Positions 1-10,085 of a stretch of 64,000 nucleotides of DNA are shown here, piece by piece. Under the pieces are notes generated by a model that was not told the origin of the DNA, did not search any database, and saw only the letters and a list, made by a program, of their open reading frames with translations. Numbering within the stretch: the first letter of the stretch is position 1; each line of letters opens with the position of its first letter. Position numbers and translations under genes: made by a program. This DNA is from Pseudomonas helleri (GTDB lineage Bacteria; Pseudomonadota; Gammaproteobacteria; Pseudomonadales; Pseudomonadaceae), in contig NZ_JYLD01000002.1 in the NCBI RefSeq assembly GCF_001043025.1, positions 372,001 to 436,000 of the forward strand, written 5' to 3'.

Positions 1-38
1 TGGAATCGGGCGTGTTGCTGGTTCGTCGCTAAAGCCTG

Positions 39-97
39 ATCGCGAGCAAGCCCGCTCCCACAAGTTGAACCCCTGTGGGAGCGGGCTTGCCCGCGAT
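39..97. repeat. REP inverted pair, GTGGGAGCGGGCTTGC family
   Basis: Two copies of a 23-nt REP-like unit (core GTGGGAGCGGGCTTGC) face each other across about 13 nt, forming a long hairpin just downstream of hasF. The same unit recurs in other gaps of the left part of the window. Such paired REPs are typical of Pseudomonas intergenic DNA and could act as a transcription end. Confidence 0.85.
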
Positions 98-104
98 GGG
101 CGCG

Positions 105-1439
105 CTACGGTTTCTGAACGTGAAAATACCCCGCCACCTGTAACAAATCCGCGTCATTCAATAAGCCCGCGTAGTACTTGAGTTGCACCCGCGCCAGTAA
201 ATACGCGTACTTAGCCTCGGCCAAATCCCGCTTGGCGCTATACAGTTGCTGCTCGGCATCCAGTACATCCAGATTGACCCGCTCCCCGCCACTCACGCTT
301 TTGCGCGTTGCATCGACCAACGCACTGGCTGACTGCACGGCCATTTCGTAGGCCCGCACCTTGGCCGCCGCACTGCTGTTGAGGTTGTACTGCTTGCGCA
401 AGTCCACCAACGTCGCGGCTGTTTGCGCGTCCAGTTCGTACTGCGCCTGCGACAGTTGCCGCGCCGCCTGGCGTGTCGATGCCGACACCGAGCCCCCGGC
501 AAACAACGGCACGCTGAGCTGGATGCCGACGCTGTTGGTGTCGTACTTCTGGTGGTAGGTGCTTTCAGAGTCCGAACTGGTTTGCCGACTGCTCGCGTAC
601 ACACTGAGCTTGGGCAAATGCCCGGCCCGCTTGCGTTCCACTTCGTACTCGGCCGACGTCAGGGCGTGCTGTTGCGACGCCAGGTCCGGGTTATTGGCCA
701 GGGCCAGTTCGCGCCAGCTTTCAAAGCGCTGCGGCTCCAGCGGCTGAATGCTGAAATGCGGCAATAACGGGTCAAGCTGCTCCACCTGCAACGGTTCACC
801 GAGCATGGCCTCCAGCTCGTGCAAGGCGGCATCCAGCGTGTCTTGGGCTTCGATTTCCTGGGCGACCGCCAGGCTCAGGCGCGCCTGGGTTTCAAGCACA
901 TCGGTTCGAGTGCCCTCTCCGCCTTTTAACAGCCGTTGATTGAGTTGCAGGCGTTCGCTGTACGCCCGTTTCTGTGCCCGGCTCAGCTCAATCCGCTCCT
1001 GCGCCAACAAGGCCTGGCTATAGGCACTTAAAACCCGCACCGCCAAATACTGGCTTTTACTGCGAAAACGCTCGTCGGCCAGCAAGGCCTGCGCCGCGCC
1101 TTGTTTAAAGCGTGCATAGGCCTCGTAGTCCAATAGCGGTTGCTGCAGGGTCAACGTCGCCGCATAGCTGCGGTAATCGCGGTCGGTCTTTGTGTGCGAT
1201 TGCGTGACTTCAGACTCATTGCGCGAGTTGCTGTAATTCCAGGCCAGCGTCGGCAACAGGGCTGAACGCCCGAGCGCTCGGTTTTCCTGGCCCGCAGCGC
1301 GCTCTTCTATCGCCGCCTGAAAGGTCGGATCGTTGCGCACCGCCAAGTCATAGGCTTCAAGCAAACCCAATGCCTGTACCGGGCTGGCCAACACCGCGCC
1401 CAGCATCAACACCCCGCGGCACAATCGACGCACACTCAT
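105..1439 (-). CDS. hasF: TolC-family outer membrane channel of the Has type I secretion system
   Basis: A 444-residue outer-membrane efflux protein with a signal peptide of about 23 residues followed by alanine- and glutamine-rich helical repeats of the TolC/AprF type. Such proteins form the trimeric exit duct that HasD and HasE recruit to carry HasA through the outer membrane. The ATG overlaps the stop of hasE by 4 nt, so it is the last gene of a coupled hasD-hasE-hasF operon. A REP pair follows. Family membership is clear; the Has assignment comes from its neighbours, since AprF-type channels look alike. Confidence 0.9.
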   Translation of the reverse strand: MSVRRLCRGVLMLGAVLASPVQALGLLEAYDLAVRNDPTFQAAIEERAAGQENRALGRSALLPTLAWNYSNSRNESEVTQSHTKTDRDYRSYAATLTLQQPLLDYEAYARFKQGAAQALLADERFRSKSQYLAVRVLSAYSQALLAQERIELSRAQKRAYSERLQLNQRLLKGGEGTRTDVLETQARLSLAVAQEIEAQDTLDAALHELEAMLGEPLQVEQLDPLLPHFSIQPLEPQRFESWRELALANNPDLASQQHALTSAEYEVERKRAGHLPKLSVYASSRQTSSDSESTYHQKYDTNSVGIQLSVPLFAGGSVSASTRQAARQLSQAQYELDAQTAATLVDLRKQYNLNSSAAAKVRAYEMAVQSASALVDATRKSVSGGERVNLDVLDAEQQLYSAKRDLAEAKYAYLLARVQLKYYAGLLNDADLLQVAGYFHVQKP

Positions 1440-2764
1440 TCCTCCACCAACGCCATGTGCGTGCGGTCCAGTAAGGGTTTAAACAGGTAATTAAGCATCG
1501 AGCGCTCGCCGGTGCGCACAAAGGCCTCGACCGGCATGCCGGGGCGAATCTGCAAACCGGCCAGTTGCGCCATGCCCTCGGCGCTGACCTGCGCCCGCAG
1601 CGTGTAATAGGGCTCATCGGTGCGTTCATCGACCTGACGGTCTGCCGACACCAGCGTCACCTCGCCCGCCACCCGTGGCGTGGTGCTTTGGCTAAAGGCC
1701 GAGAACATCAGTTGCACCGGCAACCCGGCGTGAACCTTGTCGGCCAATTCCACCGGCACCCGCGCCTCGACCAGTAACGGCTCGCCCTGCGGGACGATTT
1801 CCATCAGGGCCTGGCCAGGCCGGATCACCCCGCCTTCGGTAAACACATCGAGCCCGACCACAATCCCCGCCACCGGCGCGCGTAACTGGCTGTTGGCCAG
1901 TTCAAACTCCGCTGACGCCAATCGGTTGCGTAAGTCTTCGCTGCGTATGCGGGTGTCCGCCAATTGCGTACGGACTTCTTTCTGATACTCCTCGCTCAGT
2001 TGACGAATTTTCAGGCGCATCTCCTGCACCTGACGCTGCAATTGCCCGATACGACCATAGTCTTCGCTGATCGAGCCCAGCACTTGGGCGTACACACGCT
2101 CGCTGTCCAGCAGGCGATTACGCGGGATGTAGCCCTCGCGGGCCAATTCGCGCAGGCCTTGCAGTTGCTCGTCCAATGCCGTGCGTTGCAGCACTTTATT
2201 GGCTTGCGAGTCACGCACCCCGCGCAATTGTGCCTCGGCTCCGGCGATGCTTTCGCCGATGCCTTGCTGATCGAGCAGCAACGCCTGACGCCGGCTGGCG
2301 AACAACTGACGTTGCAACGCCAGGTTCGACGCCACTTCAGGCTCGTGATGCAGCGCCATCAGCTCAGCAGGAAAACTCACACTCGCAGCGCCCTCAACCT
2401 CGGCATTGAGCCGGGCCTCGCTGGCCAACGAGCCATAAAACTGGCTGCGCAGTGACTGCGCCTGGCCCAGCAATGGCGTTTCCTTGAGCCGGATCAGTAC
2501 TTGCCCCGCTTGCACACGGTCGCCATCACGCACGTCGATGCGCTCAACAATCCCGCCACTGGGATGCTGCACCACTTTGCGATTGCCTGACACCATGACC
2601 TTGCCCGACACCGCGACGCCTTTGTCCAGCGGCGCCAAAGCAGCCCAGGCGAGAAACCCGAGAAACCCGCCGAGCATCAACAGCCAACCCAGACGCGCAT
2701 GGCGACGGTCGTCCAGTTGCAGCACGTTACCCTCATAGGGCGGTTTGGCGTTTGCGGCATTCAT
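1436..2764 (-). CDS. hasE: HlyD-family periplasmic adaptor of the Has type I secretion system
   Basis: A 442-residue membrane-fusion protein. One transmembrane helix lies at about residues 25-46, then a biotinyl-lipoyl-like half ([17 protein letters not shown]), a long charged coiled-coil hairpin (about 150-290), the second lipoyl half (LRAPVAGIV) and a beta-barrel C-terminus with the [10 protein letters not shown] motif. This is the PrtE/AprE/HasE layout. It bridges the HasD ABC protein and the TolC-like channel. It overlaps hasD and hasF by 4 nt at each end, which implies translational coupling and fixed stoichiometry. Confidence 0.92.
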   Translation of the reverse strand: MNAANAKPPYEGNVLQLDDRRHARLGWLLMLGGFLGFLAWAALAPLDKGVAVSGKVMVSGNRKVVQHPSGGIVERIDVRDGDRVQAGQVLIRLKETPLLGQAQSLRSQFYGSLASEARLNAEVEGAASVSFPAELMALHHEPEVASNLALQRQLFASRRQALLLDQQGIGESIAGAEAQLRGVRDSQANKVLQRTALDEQLQGLRELAREGYIPRNRLLDSERVYAQVLGSISEDYGRIGQLQRQVQEMRLKIRQLSEEYQKEVRTQLADTRIRSEDLRNRLASAEFELANSQLRAPVAGIVVGLDVFTEGGVIRPGQALMEIVPQGEPLLVEARVPVELADKVHAGLPVQLMFSAFSQSTTPRVAGEVTLVSADRQVDERTDEPYYTLRAQVSAEGMAQLAGLQIRPGMPVEAFVRTGERSMLNYLFKPLLDRTHMALVEE

Positions 2765-4506
2765 GCTTTGTTCGCCTCTACGGTGCCCAGTCGGTAGCTC
2801 ACATTCATGGCCGGTTTGGCCGCCGCGGGCTTGGGCGCGGCGAGCACCTTGGCGGTGGGGCCAAAGGCTTGTAACTGACCTTCGCGCAGGATCAACAGCT
2901 GATCCGTGAGGGTCAGTACGTTGGGTTTGTGGGTGATCAGGATCAGCGTGCGCTTGAGCTGTTTGAGTTGGGCAATGGCCTGTAGCAAGGCTTGCTCCCC
3001 GGCTTCATCAAGGTTGGCGTTGGGCTCATCGAGCACGATCAGCGCGGGCAAGCCGTACAAAGCACGGGCCAGGCCGATGCGCTGCTTCTGCCCGCCCGAC
3101 AACCCGGCGCCGCCGTCGCCCAGGCGGGTGTCGTAGCCTTCGGGCATTTGCAAAATCAGTGAATGCACACCTGCCATCTGCGCCGCCGCCAACACCTTGT
3201 CGGCATCAACTTGAGCAAAGCGGGCGATGTTTTGCGCGATGGTCCCGGCAAACAACTGAATGTCCTGAGGCAAATACCCCAGATGCGGGCCGAGTTGCTG
3301 TTTGTCCCATTGCGACAGTTGCGCGCCATCCAGCCGAACCTTGCCAGCCAGCGGCTGCCAAACCCCAATCAGCAAGCGGGCCAAGGTCGACTTGCCGCAG
3401 CCTGACGGCCCGATCACACCGAGCACCTGCCCGGCAGGCAGGGTAAAACTCAGGTTGCTCAACGTGGCACGCCGCGTTCCGGGTGCGCTGGCGCTGAGTT
3501 GCTCAACCGCCAGTTCGCCCCGTGGAACGGGCAGCGCCATGCGCGGCGGACGGGCCGGATGCGCCTGCAAGAGTGATTCGAGGCGTTGATAGGCCAGCCG
3601 CGCTGAAGTCCATTGCTTCCACACGCCAATCAACTGATCGATAGGGCTCAGCACCCGGCCCATCAAAATGGACCCGGCGATCATCATCCCGGCGGTGATT
3701 TGCCCTTGCACCGCCAGCAATGCGCCCAGCCCCAGCACCAGTGATTGCAGGGCCAGACGTACGCCTTTGGACCAGGCACCGACACTGGCGGTTTTTTCAC
3801 TGGCCAGGTTCTGCTGCGCCAAAAATGCCGTGTGCTGCGCCAGCCAATGGCCGCGCAAGGTCGCGAGCATGCCCATCGCCTCAATCGCTTCGGCATTGCG
3901 CAAATGCGCGCTGGCCTGCTGGGTGGCTTCAACCGATAACTCGCTGGCAGCCTTAAGCGGCCCCTGCGACACCCGCTGATTGAGCCACGCCAGCAGCATC
4001 AGCAGCACCGCCCCACCGAGAGCCAACAGCCCCAACCACGGGCTGAACATAAAGATCACCCACAGGTACACGGGAAACCACGGCGCATCGAAAAACGCGA
4101 ACAACGCATTGCCAGTCGCGAACTGGCGCAGGCTGGTCAGGTCATTCAGCGCCTGCCCGGCCGCCGGGCTGCCGGTGCTTAATTGCGCCTCAAAGGCAGC
4201 GTCATAGACCCGCTGATTCAAGCGCATGTCCATTTGCGTGCCGAGGCGGATCACCACCTGGCTGCGCACCCATTCCAACGCGCCCATCAGGCCAAACAGG
4301 CCGAGGATCATCAGCGTCAGCATCAACAGGGTCATTTCATTGCCCGAGGCCAACACCCGGTCGTACACCTGCAACATGTACAGCGCGGGGGCCAGCATCA
4401 GTAAATTGATCACGGCCGAGAACAGGCCAATGTTGAAAAAAGCACGTTTGTAGGCCGTCAAGGCAGCCAGCATCTCGTTGGCGACGTGGGCTTTGGGCCG
4501 GGTCAT
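2761..4506 (-). CDS. hasD: Type I secretion ABC transporter, permease fused to ATPase
   Basis: A 581-residue protein with a six-helix membrane domain (about 22-300) fused to an ABC ATPase domain. Walker A is GPSGCGKST (366-374), the signature LSGGQKQR (469-476), and Walker B LIVLDEP (489-495). The PrtD/AprD/HasD family exports proteins with uncleaved C-terminal signals. It lies directly downstream of hasA on the same strand, after a 113-nt gap carrying one REP copy, so HasA is the expected cargo. No peptidase domain is present at the N-terminus, as expected for this family. Confidence 0.93.
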   Translation of the reverse strand: MTRPKAHVANEMLAALTAYKRAFFNIGLFSAVINLLMLAPALYMLQVYDRVLASGNEMTLLMLTLMILGLFGLMGALEWVRSQVVIRLGTQMDMRLNQRVYDAAFEAQLSTGSPAAGQALNDLTSLRQFATGNALFAFFDAPWFPVYLWVIFMFSPWLGLLALGGAVLLMLLAWLNQRVSQGPLKAASELSVEATQQASAHLRNAEAIEAMGMLATLRGHWLAQHTAFLAQQNLASEKTASVGAWSKGVRLALQSLVLGLGALLAVQGQITAGMMIAGSILMGRVLSPIDQLIGVWKQWTSARLAYQRLESLLQAHPARPPRMALPVPRGELAVEQLSASAPGTRRATLSNLSFTLPAGQVLGVIGPSGCGKSTLARLLIGVWQPLAGKVRLDGAQLSQWDKQQLGPHLGYLPQDIQLFAGTIAQNIARFAQVDADKVLAAAQMAGVHSLILQMPEGYDTRLGDGGAGLSGGQKQRIGLARALYGLPALIVLDEPNANLDEAGEQALLQAIAQLKQLKRTLILITHKPNVLTLTDQLLILREGQLQAFGPTAKVLAAPKPAAAKPAMNVSYRLGTVEANKA

Positions 4507-4567
4507 GAAGAGGGTTCCGTGGAAAAATCACCGATCAAACTGCGGGAGCTGACTCGCCAGCGAGGTC

Positions 4568-4590
4568 ATCGCGAGCAAGCCCGCTCCCAC
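4568..4590. repeat. Single REP unit between hasA and hasD
   Basis: One unpaired copy of the GTGGGAGCGGGCTTGC-type REP, read on the minus strand, sits in the short gap between hasA and hasD. It could lower read-through from the abundant haemophore gene into the secretion genes. Confidence 0.75.
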
Positions 4591-4619
4591 AGGATTGGGT
4601 TCAAGGCTGAGAGAGCGTG

Positions 4620-5249
4620 TTAAGCCGCCAGCGCCCAGTCTTGGGCAGCGTCTTGCACACCGACCAGGCCGATATCAGCCGCAAACGCGGTGTCGGCGTG
4701 CGCCAGACCGGCAGCCGCCAGTTGGTCGAAGGTCGAATCGGTGCTCAGATTGAACTCGCTCAGCAGGGTGTTGAGCACGCCTTCCAGGCCCGCCACATTG
4801 CCGCGCATCAGGCCGTAGATCACGTCCTGAACAGCGTTGCCTGCACGGCCAGCATCGCTGGCGGCGGACAGGTCGAGGCCGTTGAAGGAGACAAAGTAAT
4901 CATCAAGTATGAATGGGCTACCACTGCCGCCGTTCAAATCCGTGCCCAGTTGTACGCTGTCCAACTCACCCCACAGGTAGTGATTCATGTTGTCACCCGG
5001 TGAAACAAGCGGGTTATACACATAATGCAAGCCATCAGTCGTATCGCTTCCGGCGATGTAGGCATACTGAGATCCATTGGCACCGTGGGTCGCATATTGC
5101 TCGCCATCATACTGACCCGTGCCCGTGTTAAATCCACCTGTATTGCCCGTGCCATGGCCGGCCGTTTTGAAACCAGTGGACCAGACGCTGAGCACGTCCT
5201 GAATGGAAATATCACCAAATGCAGAGTTGTAGGTAATTGAAATAGCCAT
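4620..5249 (-). CDS. hasA: Extracellular haemophore HasA
   Basis: A 209-residue HasA: starts MAISITYNSAFG, lacks a Sec signal, and ends in an alanine-rich tail (WALAA) like the type I secretion signal of other HasA proteins. Haem ligands can be placed by comparison with HasA of Serratia and P. aeruginosa: His32 in the loop after FKTAG, Tyr76 in GLHYVY, and supporting His90 in MNHYLWG. The segment between Tyr76 and His90 is a few residues longer than in P. aeruginosa HasA. It captures haem outside the cell and passes it to HasR, encoded just upstream. Confidence 0.95.
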   Translation of the reverse strand: MAISITYNSAFGDISIQDVLSVWSTGFKTAGHGTGNTGGFNTGTGQYDGEQYATHGANGSQYAYIAGSDTTDGLHYVYNPLVSPGDNMNHYLWGELDSVQLGTDLNGGSGSPFILDDYFVSFNGLDLSAASDAGRAGNAVQDVIYGLMRGNVAGLEGVLNTLLSEFNLSTDSTFDQLAAAGLAHADTAFAADIGLVGVQDAAQDWALAA

Positions 5250-5283
5250 CTCTTAACCTTTTCCTTGGACAGTTTTAGTGAGC

Positions 5284-5299
5284 GCACACGAACGTGTGC
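5284..5299 (-). promoter_or_regulatory. Perfect stem-loop between hasR and hasA
   Basis: GCACACG-AA-CGTGTGC is a perfect 7-bp inverted repeat with a 2-nt loop in the 97-nt hasR-hasA gap. No run of T follows on the minus strand, so it is not a strong intrinsic terminator. A stem-loop here could be an RNA-processing or partial-termination site that lets HasA be made in excess over HasR. That role is inferred. Confidence 0.5.
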
Positions 5300-5346
5300 A
5301 TTTACCCGACATGGGCAAATTCTTTAATAAGGAATACGTTTTCTAC

Positions 5347-8121
5347 TTAAAACTTATATTCGAGCATACCGCTCAGTGTCCGCCCGCGCGCCAGACTCAA
5401 GTTATTAACATCACCCATAGCAACAAAGTAGGCTTCGTCCGTAGCGTTTTCCATCACCAACGAAATATTAAAATCGTCAGTCATCCAGTAACTGGCATAC
5501 AGATCATAGACACTGTATTTAGGCCACATGGCCTGTTCGATGGACTTATAGTTATGCGCATTAAGATCTCTGCCGTTGCCAGGGCTGTAGCGCAGGCGAA
5601 CGCCTGTATCCAAACGCCGCTCCAGGAAGCGCGCACCAATGGTTAATGAGCCTCGATCCGCAGGCATGTACGTCGCATTGCCCATTATCCCGCCACAATC
5701 AACCGCGTTATTTTTCACATCATCATCCAGCCACTCTTTTTCGCTGACAGGACGAATGCCTATTTTTCCATCCGGACGTACATAGCGCTCTATATAACTT
5801 TTGAGTGTTTTCCCTGTTGTTTTCGCTCCACCCATGTAATAGCGCTTGGAACAAAAGTCATTACTGCCGATCATATGGGTATAACTCAAGTTTGTATAAG
5901 CCCGCCCCATGTCGTAATTAAGTTGATATTCAACACCTCGAAAACGTGTATCACTCAGATTATTAACGTACGCCAAGTCACCAAAATTACTCGTCGCGGC
6001 CTCCGGCAGGCTAATACCGTACTGCATAAACGAGAAATTCTTGATTCGGTTATCGAAGTACGACACCTTCATCCCGAGCCGGTCATTATCGAAGAACAGC
6101 GACTCTTTGAAGATATTGAAACCCACCTCCCAGTCTTTCGACTCTTCAGCCTTGAGGAAAGGATTTGGGAATACCCGCTCAGGTGCTTCGCCCGCATGGG
6201 GGCGCCCTGTCATGAACACCTCCGTCACAGCCGGTGGGCGCCAGCCTTTACCGACATGAGAATACAGTTGCAGCCAGTCCACACCGGGCTTGATGGCGAT
6301 GCCAAAGGTCGGCGAAAAATGACCGCTCTCATTGTCCACGTCGTACATCTTTTCGACGCGCTTACCTGGGTCGAGATTGACCACCGGCACACCATTTTCA
6401 TAACGAATGATTTGTCGTTCGAAAAGCGTCATGCCTGTTTTACCTTCCAGGCGATAGCGGTCATAGCGCAAACCACCGCTCAGGTTCAACCAACCGTTGT
6501 AGTCATACTCCAGATTACTGAACAGACTGGCCATGGTGCGCTTGCCAGAGGGGTTCGCGCCTTCTACATAAGGCAGCGACTGTTCGTTGACGGCGGCCAC
6601 TTTGTTGGTGCGCGGCGTGAATGTGTCCTGATACATCTCCAGGCCGTAATTCACACTCAACTGACCATAGGTGTCGAAGTTGAACAGCGAGGTGTTTTGA
6701 ACCTGTGCCCCCCACGTCTCGGTCTGGAAACGGTCTTTATAAGCACCAAAGGCGTTGTCAGCCGTGGCGTTATGCCGGGCATTGGCACGCTCCAGTTGCG
6801 TATCGACGTAATACAGCTTGGCCTTCAGATCGATCAGTTCGTTGTCCGGGTTCCAGCTGTAGTCAATGGCGTAGTTGGCGGTGCTCAGGTTGTTTTTGCT
6901 GTGCCGGACATAGTCATAACCCGACTGATCAGCCTTGAGGTAGGTCCAGGCATCATTGCTGTCGCTGTCGGTGTTCAGGTAACTCAACTGCACACGCTGG
7001 TCGTTCGGCAGGTTGAGACCGAACTTGGCCATTTGCGAGCGGGTCACGCTGCCTGCGTCACCGACTTCACTTTTCAGCCAGCTTTTCCAGGCTTCGGGGC
7101 GTACATCCTTGAGCCGCATTTGAGACCCTAAATTGCCCGCATGCTGCCGTCCGCTGCGGTAGTTGCCGAAGTGCCGCTCGCTCACGGCAAACAAGGCATC
7201 ACCGATATCGTTGCCAAACGCGAACACCCCGCCACCGTTGAAATAGGTGCCGTTGCCCATGTTGCCGATACCGCTGCCCGCACGAATGCGCCCGCCGTAT
7301 TCTTTGCCGTCTTTCAGGAAGTCACTGGCTTCGAGGGTTCTGAATGTGGCGATCCCCCCGATAACGCCGGCACCGCCCAGGGTGGACTGCGAGCCTTTGT
7401 CGATTTCGATGCTGGAGACCATTTCCGGGTCGATCAGCATCACGCCATTGCGGTGCTGGTGGCCGTTGACGTTGAAGTTCTGGCGCATGCCGTCAACGTT
7501 CATGTTGACCCGGCCATAGTCCTGAACCCCACGAATATTGATCGACAAACCTGGGTCACGCTGGTCGACAGCCGTGTACACGCCGGGGGTTTCTTCGAGC
7601 ATGTCGGCGGCATGGCGCGGGGCACGCTTGTTGATTTGCTCGCGGGTTATCACTGACACCGCTTGGGGCGTTTGGTACACCCAGTCTGCGCCGTTGCCGT
7701 TCTCACTGGCGGTCACCGAGGTGGTGCCCAGCGCCAGCGCACCTTTGGCCTCACCGCTCACACGGGTCAAGGTCACTTGGCGTTCACCCGTAAAGCGGTA
7801 TTCCACCGGGTTGCTGCCCAGCAGGCGCGCCAGGCCTTCCTGCACACCGAAGTCACCGTTAAGGGGCTGCGAAGTCAGGCCACGCAGCATCTGGCTGTCG
7901 AACAGCACCTGCAAACCGGCTTGCTCGGCAAACACCAGCACCGCTTTGTCCAGCGGCTGCGCCGGGATGTGGAAGGCGATGAATTCTTGCGCAATGGCGC
8001 TGCTGACTTTTTCAACGGCGTGCACCGGTGCATGGGCCGCCAATACGGCCAATATTCCCACATGTACAGCAAAGGCCAACCGGCTTGCGGGCTGCTTCCC
8101 TTTGCGCTGACTAACGACCAT
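5347..8121 (-). CDS. hasR: TonB-dependent haemophore/haem receptor HasR
   Basis: A 924-residue outer-membrane receptor with a signal peptide of about 35 residues and an N-terminal signalling (STN) domain (about 50-105, LDKAVLVFAEQAGLQVLF). The plug follows (about 145-260, with TPQAVSVITREQINKRAPR), then a 22-strand barrel ending in the aromatic MLEYKF. The STN domain means haem-HasA binding is signalled to HasS, so this is a transducing receptor. It takes haem from HasA and imports it with TonB energy. No dedicated tonB paralogue (hasB) lies in the cluster, so a general TonB is presumably used. A Fur-like box precedes it. Confidence 0.95.
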   Translation of the reverse strand: MVVSQRKGKQPASRLAFAVHVGILAVLAAHAPVHAVEKVSSAIAQEFIAFHIPAQPLDKAVLVFAEQAGLQVLFDSQMLRGLTSQPLNGDFGVQEGLARLLGSNPVEYRFTGERQVTLTRVSGEAKGALALGTTSVTASENGNGADWVYQTPQAVSVITREQINKRAPRHAADMLEETPGVYTAVDQRDPGLSINIRGVQDYGRVNMNVDGMRQNFNVNGHQHRNGVMLIDPEMVSSIEIDKGSQSTLGGAGVIGGIATFRTLEASDFLKDGKEYGGRIRAGSGIGNMGNGTYFNGGGVFAFGNDIGDALFAVSERHFGNYRSGRQHAGNLGSQMRLKDVRPEAWKSWLKSEVGDAGSVTRSQMAKFGLNLPNDQRVQLSYLNTDSDSNDAWTYLKADQSGYDYVRHSKNNLSTANYAIDYSWNPDNELIDLKAKLYYVDTQLERANARHNATADNAFGAYKDRFQTETWGAQVQNTSLFNFDTYGQLSVNYGLEMYQDTFTPRTNKVAAVNEQSLPYVEGANPSGKRTMASLFSNLEYDYNGWLNLSGGLRYDRYRLEGKTGMTLFERQIIRYENGVPVVNLDPGKRVEKMYDVDNESGHFSPTFGIAIKPGVDWLQLYSHVGKGWRPPAVTEVFMTGRPHAGEAPERVFPNPFLKAEESKDWEVGFNIFKESLFFDNDRLGMKVSYFDNRIKNFSFMQYGISLPEAATSNFGDLAYVNNLSDTRFRGVEYQLNYDMGRAYTNLSYTHMIGSNDFCSKRYYMGGAKTTGKTLKSYIERYVRPDGKIGIRPVSEKEWLDDDVKNNAVDCGGIMGNATYMPADRGSLTIGARFLERRLDTGVRLRYSPGNGRDLNAHNYKSIEQAMWPKYSVYDLYASYWMTDDFNISLVMENATDEAYFVAMGDVNNLSLARGRTLSGMLEYKF

Positions 8122-8155
8122 TTTTTGTTATCCCCAGGCTTACGTGTTTTGTCAT

Positions 8156-8174
8156 GAGAATGAATCTCAATAGC
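8156..8174. promoter_or_regulatory. Putative Fur box upstream of hasR
   Basis: GAGAATGAATCTCAATAGC matches the 19-bp Fur consensus at 13 positions by eye and contains the palindrome TGAGA-N5-TCTCA. It lies 35 nt upstream of the hasR start. Iron repression of hasR is the expected result. Confidence 0.6.
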
Positions 8175-8253
8175 AAGACGAACGGGCGGGGAAAAGTCAG
8201 TAAAGGTTTTTGCGAATAATTTTCAGAAGCCGGATTTGGTTGATGAAACCCGC

Positions 8254-8317
8254 GTAGGAACGAGCTTGCCTCGCGATCTTTTGACCTTCAAAGATCGCGA
8301 GGCAAGCTCGTTCCTAC
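8254..8317. repeat. REP inverted pair, GTAGGAGCGAGCTTGCCTCGCGATC family
   Basis: Two inverted copies of the second REP family (core GAGCTTGCCTCGCGATC; here with GTAGGAAC ends) form a long near-perfect hairpin between hasS and hasR. Three further pairs with the same layout occur in the window. Confidence 0.85.
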
Positions 8318-8327
8318 AGGGATCGGT

Positions 8328-9338
8328 TTAATAAATCAGGCTGACGCCTGCCAGTTCCACACGTTTGACGTGCAATTCCTGAGTGAGGGTGTGCAAGGCG
8401 CTGTCGAGCATTTCGAGGCGGAAGACGCCGCTGACTTGCCGATCGGCCAAGGCACGGTTGGCCAGAACGATTTGCCCGGGGCGGTAACGGTTGAGTTGCT
8501 CGATCACGTGGGCCAACGGCTGGCGATCAAAAATCAGCACGCCGCGCCGCCAACTGGTGGCCGCACTCAGGTCATAACCGGGTAAGGGTTGCACGCCATT
8601 GCGCGCGCTGTACCGCGCACTTTGCCCCTCTTGCAGGGTTTGTCGGACCGCGCCTTGAACCGGCCGGCTTTGCAGGCTCACAGCGACGCTGTGTTGCAAC
8701 ACCCCAACCCAGGCCTGGTCGCTACTCTGTCGCCCGACAACAAATTGTGTGCCCAGGGCTTTGGTTTGCCCGCCTGCGCTTTGCACCACAAAGGGCCGTA
8801 CTTCTGCCTCGCCCATCGGCGCCACGTCAAACACTGCCGAGCCCGCCAGCAGGCTGATTCGCCGTTCGTAGGTGTCGTAGTCGATGCGGATGGCACTCGA
8901 CGCATCCAGCTCTACCGAGCTGCCGTCATCGAGCTGCACGGTACGGATTTCTCCTGCACCGGTGCGGTAGTCGGACTGCATATTGATCAGCACCGTCGGG
9001 CCGCTGATCCAGCCCACTGCCAAGACCAAGGACAGTACCGCAGCACGCCCGATCCAACGCAGCGGGCGCCTGCGCCGAGTCACCGGCGCAGGGCGCGGCG
9101 CTTCCGGGCGCTGACGGCGTGGGGTTGGCCTGGCCATTTCCGGGTCCTGCGCCAAGGCCCCCAAGGCCGCCCAGGTTTGCTTGGCAAACTGCAAGGCAGG
9201 CGCGTGGCGCTCATCAGCGGCCAACCATTGTTCGAGTTGCGCCTGCGCCGCCGCGTCCAGGTCACCCGCGTGCAGGCGCACCGCCCACTCGGCGGCCGTC
9301 TCAGTGATGATCTGTTGTTCGCGGCCTTGGCTATTCAC
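8328..9338 (-). CDS. hasS: FecR-type anti-sigma factor for HasI
   Basis: A 336-residue FecR-family regulator: N-terminal cytoplasmic DUF4880 segment (about 15-55), basic linker, a single transmembrane helix (about 95-112), a periplasmic FecR domain (about 125-220) and a C-terminal part that would contact the HasR STN domain. It holds HasI until haem-loaded HasA docks on HasR. The start is GTG with no convincing Shine-Dalgarno. It lies between hasI and hasR, as in other Has systems. Confidence 0.9.
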   Translation of the reverse strand: MNSQGREQQIITETAAEWAVRLHAGDLDAAAQAQLEQWLAADERHAPALQFAKQTWAALGALAQDPEMARPTPRRQRPEAPRPAPVTRRRRPLRWIGRAAVLSLVLAVGWISGPTVLINMQSDYRTGAGEIRTVQLDDGSSVELDASSAIRIDYDTYERRISLLAGSAVFDVAPMGEAEVRPFVVQSAGGQTKALGTQFVVGRQSSDQAWVGVLQHSVAVSLQSRPVQGAVRQTLQEGQSARYSARNGVQPLPGYDLSAATSWRRGVLIFDRQPLAHVIEQLNRYRPGQIVLANRALADRQVSGVFRLEMLDSALHTLTQELHVKRVELAGVSLIY

Positions 9339-9424
9339 GTGTGAATCTCAATTTCTCGTTATGTATAAGCAGTGACGTCTGGCCTGCCGATATTCAGTAA
9401 GCCGTTTATCGAAACTCAGGTAGG

Positions 9425-9949
9425 TTATTTCTCAGCTGCTTGTAGGCGTTGCATGACATACGCCAGCGCTTTGGACAGATGCTTTTGCACGGAGCTGTCA
9501 GAAATATCAAGTTGGCGCGCCACTTCTGCATGGGTCATGCCTTCGATGCGGTTGAGGCGGAAGATTTCCTGGGTGCGCTCGGGCAGCTCTGACAGTGCCT
9601 GCTTGAGCGCCATGCGCTGTTGTTCAGCCATTGCCTGAGCCTCCAGCTCTGCCATTTCGTCCTCAATGTCAGCCAAGGCCTCGTGCGTCACCGAGTCGGT
9701 CTTACGGCGGATTTCCTGGCGGATGTGATCGACCAGCAGGTTGCCCGCCACGCGGTAGAGGTAACCGGGGGAGTTGTCGATCTGTTCCTTGCGCCCGCGC
9801 TCGGCCAGGCGCAGGAAGCTCTCCTGCACCAGATCGGCGGCCAACTGTGGATCTCGCACCTTGCGCGCCAGGTACCCGCGCAGGGTACTGGCATGCTTGA
9901 GGAACAAGCCCTTGAGGTCCATATCCGACAAACCGACTCCCTGACGCAT
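9425..9949 (-). CDS. hasI: ECF sigma factor HasI
   Basis: A 174-residue FecI-like ECF sigma factor with region 2 (LAADLVQESFLRLAERG, GYLYRVAGNLLVDHIR) and region 4 (LSELPERTQEIFRLNRIEG, HAEVARQLDISDSSVQKHL). It should direct RNA polymerase to the hasR promoter when HasS signals. A second in-frame ATG at 9922 (MDLKGLF) is an alternative start; neither has a strong ribosome site. A Fur-like box lies 33 nt upstream, which fits iron control of the whole circuit. Confidence 0.9.
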   Translation of the reverse strand: MRQGVGLSDMDLKGLFLKHASTLRGYLARKVRDPQLAADLVQESFLRLAERGRKEQIDNSPGYLYRVAGNLLVDHIRQEIRRKTDSVTHEALADIEDEMAELEAQAMAEQQRMALKQALSELPERTQEIFRLNRIEGMTHAEVARQLDISDSSVQKHLSKALAYVMQRLQAAEK

Positions 9950-9981
9950 GAGGAAAAGGGGCGGCTATCTTACTTTTTGTC

Positions 9982-10000
9982 GAGAATGATTTTCAATTGA
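9982..10000. promoter_or_regulatory. Putative Fur box upstream of hasI
   Basis: GAGAATGATTTTCAATTGA matches the Fur consensus over most of its length, including the central AATGAT core. It sits 33 nt upstream of hasI in the hasI-aroQ divergent gap, on the hasI side. Confidence 0.65.
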
Positions 10001-10085
10001 TATTAGCGGGACTCGCGCATTGTTCGATAAACGCCCACTTAATGGCACAAAGCGGCGTCGGCATTTATCACCCAATTGACCTTAT

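Noticed and set aside
5875..7131. A 418-codon frame on the plus strand opposite hasR
   Set aside because: It lies wholly inside the clear hasR gene, has no recognisable domain or ribosome site, and arises from third-position GC bias.
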